Shown here one piece after another: positions 1 to 7,833 of a stretch of 64,000 bases of DNA; positions within the stretch are counted from its first letter, which is position 1, and every line of letters begins with the position of its first letter. A program made the translations under genes and the position numbers. The notes under the pieces were generated by a model. That model made no database searches. It was not told the origin of the DNA and was given only the letters and a program-made list of their open reading frames with translations. Source of the stretch: Pseudomonas fluorescens (GTDB lineage Bacteria; Pseudomonadota; Gammaproteobacteria; Pseudomonadales; Pseudomonadaceae); NCBI RefSeq assembly GCF_018614655.1, contig NZ_JAGGOG010000006.1:124001-188000 (forward strand). The letters are read 5' to 3'.

Positions 1-830
1 GCCTGGCGCTGCCGTTCCTGCGCCCGGCGGAAGTCACCGGTGCACACCTGGGCGATGATTACCTGCACGGCATCGGCCAGGTGCATGACTGGCTGATCGC
101 AGCGGCCAACACCAAACGCAAGAAAGGCCAGGCGCTGATTGCCATCAGCCATGCGCACATGGCCGGTGGCTCAGTGTCGGAAGACTCCGAGCGCAGCCTG
201 ATCATCGGCAATGCCGAGGCGCTGCCGGCCAAACTGTTCGACAAAAGTATCGGCTATGTTGCCCTCGGCCATTTGCACAAGCCGCAAAAGGTCAATGGCG
301 AAGAGCGCATTCGCTACAGCGGATCGCCGATTCCGCTGTCGTTTTCCGAAATTGGCTATAAGCACCAGATTCTCGACGTGACGTTCCAGGGCGAACGACT
401 GGTCAGCGTCGAGCCGCTGCTGATTCCTCGCTCGGTCAACCTGCAACGCCTGGAAGCCGCGCCCCTGGCCGACATCCTCAAGGCCCTGGCGGACTTGCCC
501 GATATCGACCTGCTCGCCGACACCCAGCGCCAACCCTGGCTGGAAGTTCGGGTACGCCTCGACGAGCCGCAACCTGACCTGCGCCAACAAGTGGAAAACG
601 CCCTGCAAGGCAAGGCCGTGCGCCTGGTGCGCATCGCGGCCGAGTACGCCGGCAAACGCGGCAGCGATGCCAGCGACGAAGAACGCCTGATCGAACTCGA
701 CCAGCTCACGCCCCAGGAATTGTTCAGCCGTGCCTGGCAGGACAGCTACGGCAGTGAAGTGGATGAACAGACCTTGAAGGATTTCGCCGTGCTGCTTCAG
801 GAAGTGCAACAGGAGGGTGAACAGCCATGA
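1..830 (+). CDS. sbcD: Nuclease SbcCD subunit D, 3' part
   Basis: Partial gene: the frame is open from base 3 to the stop and continues off the left edge, leaving about 275 C-terminal codons of a protein usually near 410 residues. SbcD is the Mn-dependent phosphoesterase (Mre11-type) that, with SbcC, opens hairpins and trims DNA ends during replication and repair. Metal-ligand signatures of the calcineurin-like fold are visible: SHAHMAGG, and GHLHKPQ with its GHxH core. The C-terminal capping part follows. Its TGA overlaps the ATG of sbcC (ATGA), the usual sbcDC arrangement implying coupled translation of the two subunits. Function rests on family knowledge plus this linkage. Confidence 0.95.
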   Translation, partial: LALPFLRPAEVTGAHLGDDYLHGIGQVHDWLIAAANTKRKKGQALIAISHAHMAGGSVSEDSERSLIIGNAEALPAKLFDKSIGYVALGHLHKPQKVNGEERIRYSGSPIPLSFSEIGYKHQILDVTFQGERLVSVEPLLIPRSVNLQRLEAAPLADILKALADLPDIDLLADTQRQPWLEVRVRLDEPQPDLRQQVENALQGKAVRLVRIAAEYAGKRGSDASDEERLIELDQLTPQELFSRAWQDSYGSEVDEQTLKDFAVLLQEVQQEGEQP

Positions 831-3800
831 AGATCCTCGCCATCCGCCTGAAAAACCTCGCCTCCCTGGCGGGCCCGTTCGAGATCGACTTTACCGCGGA
901 GCCCCTGGCCAGTGCCGGGTTGTTCGCGATTACCGGGCCGACCGGGGCCGGTAAAAGTACCCTGCTGGATGCCCTGTGCCTGGCGCTGTTTGGCGCGGTG
1001 CCGCGCCTGGGCGACACCGGCCAGGCGAAGTTGCCCGATGCCGACAGCGATATTTCCATTGGCGACCCGCGCACGCTGATTCGTCGCGGCACCGGCGGTG
1101 GTTATGCCGAGGTGGATTTTGTCGGCGTCAGCGGCCGTCGCTATCGCGCGCGCTGGGAAGCCAACCGTGCCCGGGACAAGGCCAGCGGCAAGCTGCAAAA
1201 CAGCCGCCAGAGTTTGATTGATCTGGACAGCGAGCAACTGCTGGCTAGCCAGAAAACCGAATACAAGACCCAGCTGGAACTGGCCCTGGGCCTGAACTTC
1301 GAGCAGTTCACCCGTGCGGTGTTGTTGGCGCAAAGCGAGTTCAGCGCGTTCCTCAAGGCCAATGACAACGAGCGCAGTGAGCTACTGGAAAAGCTCACCG
1401 ACACTGCGCTCTACACCCAACTGGGCCGCCGCGCCTTCGACAAAGCCAAAGACGCCAAGGAGACCCACAAGCTGCTGCAGGACCAGGCCACCGGCATCAC
1501 GCCGCTGCCTGCCGAGGCTCGCGCCGAACTTGATCAGCATCTCAGCCAAGCCCAGCAGCAACTCAAGCAGCAGCAGGCCCAACTCAAGCAACTTGAGCAG
1601 CAGCACACCTGGCTCAAGGAATTGCGCGAATGGCAGGAACGCCAGCAAAACGCGACTGAGCAACTGCAGCAGGCCCAGCAGGACTGGGACGGCCAGGCCC
1701 AGCAACGACTGGACCTGAGCCGCCTGGAGCAATTGACGCCGCAACGTCATCACTTCTCACGCCTGGCTGAGCTGACCAGCCAGTTGCAGCCCTTGGCCGC
1801 ACAGATTCAACAGCACCTTGAACAACAAGCCGGCCTGCTGGTGCGTCGGGATCAACTGCAACTGCAGCAGACCGATGTGCAAGCGGCCCTCGCCCAAGCC
1901 CTGAAGCAGCAAGTCGATGCTGTGCCGTTGCTGCGCCAGGCCTTCGAGACGCAAAGCACCCTCACCCACTTGACCGAAGATCTGGCGAAACGCAGCGCGG
2001 AAAAACAACTCCACGAAAGCACCTGCGTGGAAGGCCAAGCCGCCTTGAATGGCTTGCTGGACACGCAAAAGCACGTCGCCGAACGCCTGCAACGGCTCGC
2101 CGCAGAACTTGAGCGCAGCGCCACCCTCGCGCCCCTGAGCGATGCCTGGACCTACCAGCGTGAACGTCTGCAACAACTGATGTTGATCGGCAACCGCCTC
2201 AATAAAGGCCAGGCCGAACTGCCGCAATTGGAGCAACGAACCACCCGCCTCAGCGAACAATGGACCGAGCAGCGCAATACGCTGGACCTGCTGTATCACG
2301 AAGCCGGTGCCGAGCCCCACGCGGTGGCCGAGCAGATCCAGTTGCTGGGCAGCTTGCTGCAAGACAATCGCAAGCAACAGCGCGCCTTTGAAGAGGTGGC
2401 GCGGCTGTGGAGCAGTTACCAGGGGTTGGAGAAACGGGCAAACGACTTGAGTGCCAAACAACAGGCCGCCAAGGAGCAACGCGAGGCGTTCAACCGAACA
2501 GGTATTCAAGCCAAGGCCGAGCTTGCCGTCGCGGAGCAAACCCTGACGGTCATCCAGCAACTGTTGGAGCGCCAACGCCTGGCCCGTGACGTCAACGTAC
2601 AAACATTGCGCGAACAACTGGAATCCGATCAACCCTGCCCAGTCTGTGGCAGTGTCGACCATCCGTATCATGCCTCTGACGTGTTGCTGAACAGCCTTGA
2701 ACGTCACGACGAGGATGAAGTGGCCAACGCCCGCAAATCGGTGGAGGTGCTAAAGGAAAAAGTAGATGCGCTGCGCACGGAGCTGGGTGAGCTGATCGCC
2801 CAGCAAAAAGAGCTTTTACGCCAGCAACAAGAAGTGGCAACCGAACAACAGGCATTGGCACCGATCCTTGAGGCGCACCCGCAGTCCATTGCGCTGCTCA
2901 ACCAGGACACTACCCAGCGCGATGCCTGGCTGACCCAACAACTGAGCCAGCTCAATCAAAGCATCACCCAGGACGAACAGCGCCAAGGCGCCCTGCTCAA
3001 CCTGCAACAAAACGCCGGGCGCCTGCAGCAACAACTGCAAGCAGCCCAAGACGCCAGCCAGCAGGCCCGCCAGCAACTGATCGACCAGCAACGAGAACTG
3101 GCCAACGACCGTGAACGCCTGGACGAAGAACTCAACGCCTTCGCCAGTCTCTTGCCTGCCCAAACGCTGGAAGGTCTGCGCAGCGAACCGGCGGCGACCT
3201 TCATGCTGCTCGACCAACACGTCAGTCAGCGCCTGGAGCAACTGGCACACCAGCGTGAGGAGCTCACCGAGCAACAACAGCGCCAGCAAGTTATCGAGAA
3301 AGAACAGGACCGCCAGCAACATCGCCAGCAGCAACTGGAGCTGCTGCTACAGCAGTTTGCCGAGTTGACCGCGCGGCAACAGGCGGCCAAGGAACAACTC
3401 TCCGGGCTGTTGAGCCACTACTCCAGCGCCGAACACTGGCAGCAGCAGTTGGATCAGGCCGTCGAGCACGCTCGACAGAGCGAGGCCCAGGCCAACCAGC
3501 AGTTGCAGGACACCCGCAACGAACTGATCCAACTGGCCGCCGATCTCAAGGCCCAACAGGACCGTCAACACGCCCTGGAAACCGAACAACAGGTATTGAA
3601 CAGCCGCATCAGCGAATGGCGCGCCTTGCACCCGGAACTGGACGATGATGGCCTGGCACGATTGCTGGCCATCGACGAACCGCAGTTGGGGCAACTCAGG
3701 CAGCAGCTGCAATTGAGTGAAAAGGCCGTCGAACAGGCCAAGGTCTTGCTGCAAGAACGCGAACAGCGGCTCAAGGATCACCAGGCCCTGCACAATGGCA

Positions 3801-4465
3801 ACCTCGACGCCGAGCAACTGGACAGCGCCTTGGCCGAACTCAACAACCAACTGGCCAGCGGCGAAAAACACTGTGCCGAACTGCGCGCGCAACAAGCCGA
3901 AGACCAACGTCGGCAGAACGCCAACCAGGCCTTGGCCGATCAGATCGCCAAGGCCTACGACGAGTGGCAGCGCTGGGCACGGCTCGACGCGCTGATCGGT
4001 TCGGCCACGGGCGACAAGTTCCGCAAATTTGCCCAGGCCTACAACCTTGACCTGCTGGTGCACCACGCCAACGTGCAACTGCGCCAACTGGTGCGTCGCT
4101 ACCGCCTCAAGCGCGGCGGCAGCATGCTCGGGCTGCTGGTGATGGACACGGAAATGGGCGATGAACTGCGCTCGGTGCATTCGTTGTCCGGCGGCGAGAC
4201 ATTCCTGGTGTCCCTGGCATTGGCCTTGGGCCTGGCGTCGATGGCGTCGAGCACGTTGAAGATCGAATCGTTGTTTATCGACGAAGGGTTTGGCAGCCTC
4301 GACCCCGAGTCGCTGCAACTGGCGATGGACGCCCTGGATGGCTTGCAGGCCCAAGGTCGCAAGGTCGCGGTGATCTCCCACGTGCAGGAAATGCACGAAC
4401 GGATCCCGGTGCAGATCCAGGTCAAGCGCCAGGGCAATGGTTTGAGCACACTGGAGGTTAAATGA
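827..4465 (+). CDS. sbcC: Exonuclease SbcC, SMC/Rad50-like ATPase
   Basis: Full-length 1212-residue ATPase subunit of SbcCD. Walker A GPTGAGKST lies at about residues 37-45. Two very long Gln/Glu/Leu-rich coiled-coil arms flank a zinc hook CPVC at residues 604-607. The ABC signature SLSGGE is near 1119 and Walker B LFIDEG near 1149. This is the Rad50 layout: the heads bind ATP and SbcD, and the hooks dimerise through zinc. The arms are unusually rich in Gln, as is common in Pseudomonas. The start is fixed by the 4-bp overlap with sbcD, and the stop overlaps the ATG of the following GST gene, so three genes form one transcription unit. Confidence 0.96.
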   Translation: MKILAIRLKNLASLAGPFEIDFTAEPLASAGLFAITGPTGAGKSTLLDALCLALFGAVPRLGDTGQAKLPDADSDISIGDPRTLIRRGTGGGYAEVDFVGVSGRRYRARWEANRARDKASGKLQNSRQSLIDLDSEQLLASQKTEYKTQLELALGLNFEQFTRAVLLAQSEFSAFLKANDNERSELLEKLTDTALYTQLGRRAFDKAKDAKETHKLLQDQATGITPLPAEARAELDQHLSQAQQQLKQQQAQLKQLEQQHTWLKELREWQERQQNATEQLQQAQQDWDGQAQQRLDLSRLEQLTPQRHHFSRLAELTSQLQPLAAQIQQHLEQQAGLLVRRDQLQLQQTDVQAALAQALKQQVDAVPLLRQAFETQSTLTHLTEDLAKRSAEKQLHESTCVEGQAALNGLLDTQKHVAERLQRLAAELERSATLAPLSDAWTYQRERLQQLMLIGNRLNKGQAELPQLEQRTTRLSEQWTEQRNTLDLLYHEAGAEPHAVAEQIQLLGSLLQDNRKQQRAFEEVARLWSSYQGLEKRANDLSAKQQAAKEQREAFNRTGIQAKAELAVAEQTLTVIQQLLERQRLARDVNVQTLREQLESDQPCPVCGSVDHPYHASDVLLNSLERHDEDEVANARKSVEVLKEKVDALRTELGELIAQQKELLRQQQEVATEQQALAPILEAHPQSIALLNQDTTQRDAWLTQQLSQLNQSITQDEQRQGALLNLQQNAGRLQQQLQAAQDASQQARQQLIDQQRELANDRERLDEELNAFASLLPAQTLEGLRSEPAATFMLLDQHVSQRLEQLAHQREELTEQQQRQQVIEKEQDRQQHRQQQLELLLQQFAELTARQQAAKEQLSGLLSHYSSAEHWQQQLDQAVEHARQSEAQANQQLQDTRNELIQLAADLKAQQDRQHALETEQQVLNSRISEWRALHPELDDDGLARLLAIDEPQLGQLRQQLQLSEKAVEQAKVLLQEREQRLKDHQALHNGNLDAEQLDSALAELNNQLASGEKHCAELRAQQAEDQRRQNANQALADQIAKAYDEWQRWARLDALIGSATGDKFRKFAQAYNLDLLVHHANVQLRQLVRRYRLKRGGSMLGLLVMDTEMGDELRSVHSLSGGETFLVSLALALGLASMASSTLKIESLFIDEGFGSLDPESLQLAMDALDGLQAQGRKVAVISHVQEMHERIPVQIQVKRQGNGLSTLEVK

Positions 4466-5067
4466 GCCAGGCCCTGCTGTATTCGTTTCGCCGCTGCCCC
4501 TACGCCATGCGGGCACGCATGGCGCTGCGGTATTCAGGGGCGACGGTGCAGATTATTGAGGTCAGTCTCAAGGCCAAGCCCGCCGAAATGCTGGCGCTGT
4601 CGCCCAAGGGCACGGTGCCGGTGTTAAGCGTGGATGGCCAGGTGATCGAGGAGAGTCTGGCGATCATGGACTGGGCCCTGGCACAGAATGATCCCGAGGA
4701 TTGGTTGCTCAAGCATGACCCGGCGGCGCGGGCGCTGATGGCTGGGTTGATTGAACAGAACGATCAGGCATTCAAGGTGCACTTGAATCGCTACAAGTAC
4801 GCCGAGCGCTACCCGGAGCAGCCGATGGCGCATTATCGGGCCGAGGGTGAGGTGTTTTTGCACAGGCTGGATGAACTGCTGGCTGAGCGGGATTACTTGC
4901 TGGCCGATCACTTGAGCCTGGCAGACGTGGCTTTGGCACCGTTTGTGCGGCAGTTTGCCCATGTCGATCGGGAGTGGTTTGCGGGTACGCCGTATCGGCG
5001 CTTGCAGGCCTGGTTGCAGCGTTTTCTGGAGTCCGAGCTGTTTACAGGGGTCATGGAAAAACCGTAG
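4462..5067 (+). CDS. Glutathione S-transferase family protein
   Basis: 201-residue cytosolic GST-like protein. The N-terminal thioredoxin fold carries CPYAMRAR with Cys12 where bacterial GSTs place the catalytic Cys/Ser, followed by the conserved cis-Pro segment KGTVPVL and the acidic-Ser EESLAIMDW that binds the gamma-glutamyl group. The C-terminal half is helical and ends in a typical LADVALAPFVRQFAHVD stretch. Family knowledge suggests glutathione-dependent conjugation or disulfide reduction; the substrate is unknown. The ATG overlaps the sbcC stop by 4 bp, so it is co-translated with the DNA repair nuclease, which hints at stress co-expression but proves nothing. A large inverted repeat follows directly. 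Confidence 0.88.
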   Translation: MSQALLYSFRRCPYAMRARMALRYSGATVQIIEVSLKAKPAEMLALSPKGTVPVLSVDGQVIEESLAIMDWALAQNDPEDWLLKHDPAARALMAGLIEQNDQAFKVHLNRYKYAERYPEQPMAHYRAEGEVFLHRLDELLAERDYLLADHLSLADVALAPFVRQFAHVDREWFAGTPYRRLQAWLQRFLESELFTGVMEKP

Positions 5068-5068
5068 G

Positions 5069-5200
5069 CGCTGCCGAGGTACGAGGCTGCGATCGGCTGC
5101 GTAGCAGTCGTAAACTTGGCGACTCGGTCTAAATGAAACACCTTGCTGAATGATTTTACGGCCGCTGCGCAGCCGATCGCAGCCTCGTGCCTCGGCAGCG
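5069..5200. repeat. Inverted repeat with 33-bp arms
   Basis: Arms at 5069-5101 and 5168-5200 are reverse complements with a single mismatch, separated by 66 bp. The left arm begins 1 bp after the GST stop. Of the type of extragenic palindromic pairs common in Pseudomonas; it may also stop transcription of the sbcDC-GST unit. A similar 33-bp-arm structure lies at 15915-16029. Confidence 0.85.
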
Positions 5201-5210
5201 GCGACAGAGA

Positions 5211-5417
5211 TCAGAGCGCAGTCACGACGTTATGAACCACTTCACCTGTGCGCTGTGCCTGATGCTCAAACTGAACCCCCGGATACGCCACTTGAATCGG
5301 CGGCTGGGCGGCGGGTTGGCTGAAGGTTGCGAGCGTGACCAGCAATACCATCGCGGCGTAGACGCCGATGGCGATGTAAGCGCCGTGTTTGGCGGAGGTC
5401 AAGAGGGCTCTGGCCAT
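5211..5417 (-). CDS. Small single-span membrane protein, unknown function
   Basis: 68 residues. An ATG at 5417 (MARALL) is preferred over one 24 bp upstream because AAGGAG sits 6 nt before it. One hydrophobic segment (about residues 14-33, YIAIGVYAAMVLLVTLATF) is followed by a Pro/Gln-rich polar tail, so it probably sits in the inner membrane with the tail in the periplasm. I do not recognise a family with a known role. It is transcribed toward the large inverted repeat at 5069-5200, and the next gene upstream on the same strand is another tiny exported protein, but the 60-bp gap leaves co-transcription open. Confidence 0.6.
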   Translation of the reverse strand: MARALLTSAKHGAYIAIGVYAAMVLLVTLATFSQPAAQPPIQVAYPGVQFEHQAQRTGEVVHNVVTAL

Positions 5418-5478
5418 GGGAGGCTCCTTAAACGTTGACACCGGGTCGATGCATGATCAACCCCGTGTCAATTAACGC

Positions 5479-5658
5479 TCAGTGTTGAACCTTGTGGTCC
5501 AGAGCGGCATAGAAGTTGGCACTTTGTTGCAGGTACTTCTGGGTGTAGGCGCTGGTGCTGGATTTTTTGCTGCTGATTTCCACATTGGCGCTGGCAGGCA
5601 GGACCACAGAAGCAGAAACAGCGGAAGCGGCGATGATCGAGAAGAGATTGAAGTTCAT
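5479..5658 (-). CDS. Small secreted protein, unknown function
   Basis: 59 residues starting MNFNLFSII. Residues 1 to about 23 look like a Sec signal peptide (hydrophobic core SIIAASAVSASVVLP, cleavage expected near ASA-NV). The mature part is about 36 residues, polar, ending in NFYAALDHKVQH with no cysteines. The start at 5658 excludes an 18-codon extension that lacks signal-peptide character. No family recognised with a function. It may be a short periplasmic peptide shared among pseudomonads; confirmation would come from conservation in related genomes. Confidence 0.55.
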   Translation of the reverse strand: MNFNLFSIIAASAVSASVVLPASANVEISSKKSSTSAYTQKYLQQSANFYAALDHKVQH

Positions 5659-5787
5659 GTCGGTAACCCTTGTGTTCGGTTGGCTGGTTGGCCTGTGAAG
5701 GCCTTGAAGCAAACTTACGCCCGGGGGGCTTACCGGTAGAAATTCATTGAAACAGTAGCTGTTATCACTGGCATTAATAGAAGGAGT

Positions 5788-5810
5788 CAGGCCCCGCGTT
5801 GCGGGGCCTG
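5788..5810 (-). terminator. GC-rich hairpin after lactonase-like gene
   Basis: Perfect 10-bp stem with a 3-nt loop (caggccccgc-gtt-gcggggcctg), 4 bp downstream of the minus-strand stop at 5815. The T-tract beyond the stem is weak (ACTCCTTCTATT), so termination is likely but may be inefficient. Confidence 0.7.
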
Positions 5811-5814
5811 TGGC

Positions 5815-6990
5815 TTATTGCCGCAGCAGAAACTTGAGATCGCTGGGAGCATCAATCGGCAATGTCTGCACGGTTTCGCCCAGCAGGCCGGTCTTGGCGT
5901 CGCGCTCGACTACCACGATCTGGTTACTCTTCTGGTTGGCAATCAGCAGGAACTTGCCGCTCGGGTCCAGGGCGAACTCACGGGGATGATCGCCTTCCAC
6001 TGAGCGCCGCTGGATCTCCTTCAATTGCGCGGTGGCGGGGTCGATGGCGAAGACCAGCATCTGGTTGGCGGTGCCGCGGTTGCTGACGTAGAGGAACTTG
6101 CCGTCGTTTGAGGCATGCAACGCCGCGCCGGCCTTGTCGGACACCGGTTGCCCGGCGGCAAAGTCCACCAGTTGGCGCTGGACCAGCTTGCCGTCCTGAT
6201 AATCGAACACCGCAACCTGCGCGCTCATCTCGGTGGTCAGCCAGGCATGCTTGCCGTCAGCGCTGAACAGCAGGTGGCGCGGGCCGCTGCCCGGGGGCAA
6301 CTGCACGAAGGATGGATCAGCCGGGGTCAGCGGCAGTTCGTGGTTGGCCTTGGGGTCGTAGTGGTAGACAAAGATCTTGTCCGCCCCCAGATCGTTGGCA
6401 AACACGTACTTGCCGTCCGGCGAGGACACCACCGAATGCACATGGTTGGAGGCCTGGCGCTCGGGGTTGACCCGGCTGGCCGGGTGCCCGCTCAGTTGCA
6501 CAGGCGGTGACAACTTGCCCTCGGCGTCCACCGGCAGGATCGCCAGGCTACCGCCCGGATCTTCCAATACCGAATAGTTGGCGACAAACAGGTAACGTCC
6601 ATCGGCGGCCAGGCTGGAGTGGGTAGGCTCATTACCCAGGCTTTGTACCTGGTTGATCAGCGTCAGTTGGTGATTGGCGGGGTCAACGCTGTAGCTGCTG
6701 ACACGCCCCACCGGGTCCTTCTGGCCAGGACCGTTTTCATTGACCACGAACAGGCGTTTCTGGTCTTTGGACAAGGTCAGCCAGGACGGGTTTTCCGTCT
6801 TGGCGGCCAGTACCGGCTTGCCACTGAACTGACCGGTACGGCTGTCGAACTGCAGGCGGTAGATCCCTTCGCTGGCGCCGGCGGTGTAGGTACCCACCAA
6901 CAGCTCAAAGGTATCGACCGGCGCTGCCTGTACCGACATCGCGCCGACACTGCCAGCCATCAGCAGCGGCCAGAATTTACGCATCATCAT
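5815..6990 (-). CDS. Exported lactonase-family beta-propeller (Pgl-like)
   Basis: About 391 residues of the 7-bladed lactonase family (COG2706) that includes 6-phosphogluconolactonase YbhE/Pgl. Repeated blade motifs are visible (SWLTLSKDQKRLFVVNE, PDGKYVFANDLGADKIFVY, ASNDGKFLYVSNRG, DPSGKFLLIANQKSNQI). Unlike cytosolic Pgl it has a signal peptide (LLMAGSVGAMSVQA, cleavage near residue 23), so it acts outside the cytoplasm and a sugar lactone substrate is only a guess. Four ATGs lie together; GAGGAAG favours the second (6990) or one just after it. The start lies inside the end of the neighbouring 99-codon gene, implying translational coupling. A hairpin terminator follows. Confidence 0.85.
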   Translation of the reverse strand: MMMRKFWPLLMAGSVGAMSVQAAPVDTFELLVGTYTAGASEGIYRLQFDSRTGQFSGKPVLAAKTENPSWLTLSKDQKRLFVVNENGPGQKDPVGRVSSYSVDPANHQLTLINQVQSLGNEPTHSSLAADGRYLFVANYSVLEDPGGSLAILPVDAEGKLSPPVQLSGHPASRVNPERQASNHVHSVVSSPDGKYVFANDLGADKIFVYHYDPKANHELPLTPADPSFVQLPPGSGPRHLLFSADGKHAWLTTEMSAQVAVFDYQDGKLVQRQLVDFAAGQPVSDKAGAALHASNDGKFLYVSNRGTANQMLVFAIDPATAQLKEIQRRSVEGDHPREFALDPSGKFLLIANQKSNQIVVVERDAKTGLLGETVQTLPIDAPSDLKFLLRQ

Positions 6991-7276
6991 GCTCATCTTC
7001 CTCGTCGTTATTGTTGCCGGTGAAGGCGCTCATGCACACCAGGCGGTGTTCGCCTGAATCACCGGTGAGGGTCCAGCTTTTCAGCGTTTCGTCAAAGATC
7101 GCCGCCGCCACCTGCTCCGGCGTGAAAGACCAACGTTTCTCGGCCCGGCCGTCCATGCAGATGATCAGCAGTTTTTGGTCGTCGAAGGTGAAATCAAAGG
7201 CATGCAGGCCATCAATTTCGAGCATATCGCTGGTTTCAAGTGCAGTAGGCAGGCTGGCGGCAGTCATCAGAATCAT
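6977..7276 (-). CDS. Small acidic-tailed protein, DUF5629-like
   Basis: Up to 99 residues. No Shine-Dalgarno clearly decides between ATG at 7276 and ATG at 7267. The body (MLEIDGLHAFDFTFDD, LLIICMDGRAEKRWSF, SWTLTGDSGEHRLVC) looks like a small beta-rich domain, and the last residues are strongly acidic (NNDEEDEHDDA). I tentatively associate it with a Pseudomonas-restricted DUF (DUF5629); no function is known. Its 3' end overlaps the start of the lactonase-like gene, and the acidic-tail codons double as the clustered ATG start codons of that gene, so the two are almost certainly one operon. Confidence 0.65.
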   Translation of the reverse strand: MILMTAASLPTALETSDMLEIDGLHAFDFTFDDQKLLIICMDGRAEKRWSFTPEQVAAAIFDETLKSWTLTGDSGEHRLVCMSAFTGNNNDEEDEHDDA

Positions 7277-7417
7277 TCATCAAATAGGAAAACGCTGATG
7301 ATAGGCCAATCCGCCGTGTGCGTCGTGTCGCGATAACGGGCTACCGCATCCGGCCAGCACAGGCTTGCCATTCTGAGGGGGAACTTAACCCTTTACTCCC
7401 ACAGAACGGAAACCGTC

Positions 7418-7729
7418 ATGCCGGAAATCTCATCAGCCCAGTCGCCTGGCCCACTGCTTTTGCCCCATCACAGCGACACCCTGGCCCAGGCCATCGCCCA
7501 TCAATTTGCCAACCGCCCGACCTTGCGCCAAGTGGTCGCACAACAGCTGCGCGAGCGCATCCAGGAACACTACCCACCCCTGGCCCTGGATATGCGCTCA
7601 CTCAACGGCAAGGACCCGGTGCTGCTGTGCAGCCCACAGGGTGATATCGAGACGTTCGTATCGATGGATGCGCTGGTTCCTGCCTTTGGCGCCGTGATAC
7701 GAAACCCTGTGAAACATCATCCACTGTAG
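7418..7729 (+). pseudogene. N-terminal remnant of a large DUF6543-like toxin protein
   Basis: A 103-codon frame (MPEISSAQ) whose content (TLAQAIAHQFANRPTLRQVV, then QLRERIQEHYPPLALDM) resembles the opening of very large Pseudomonas proteins annotated as dermonecrotic/DUF6543 toxins, which run to well over 1000 residues. Here the frame ends after HHPL at a TAG that belongs to a REP palindrome beginning at 7725. The simplest reading is a gene whose body was deleted, leaving a stub. It could still be a genuine short ORF; there is no clear promoter. The family link is from memory of the N-terminal pattern and is moderate. Confidence 0.45.
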
Positions 7730-7820
7730 GAGCGAGCTTGCTCGCGAAGAACGCACAGGCACCGCGTTCACCCTGGATACCCGCGTTATCGTTAACGTTC
7801 CTCGCGAGCTCGCTCCTACA
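7725..7820. repeat. REP palindrome pair
   Basis: Pseudomonas-type REP copies in opposite orientation: tgtaggagcgagcttgctcg at 7725 and its complement ending ctcgctcctaca at 7820. Lies between the toxin-like remnant and the end of the RND gene, and supplies the remnant's stop codon. Confidence 0.85.
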
Positions 7821-7833
7821 GGTTGTTTGCCGT

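Noticed and set aside
3347-4516. 389-codon minus-strand open frame
   Set aside because: Antisense to sbcC, whose ATPase motifs are intact.
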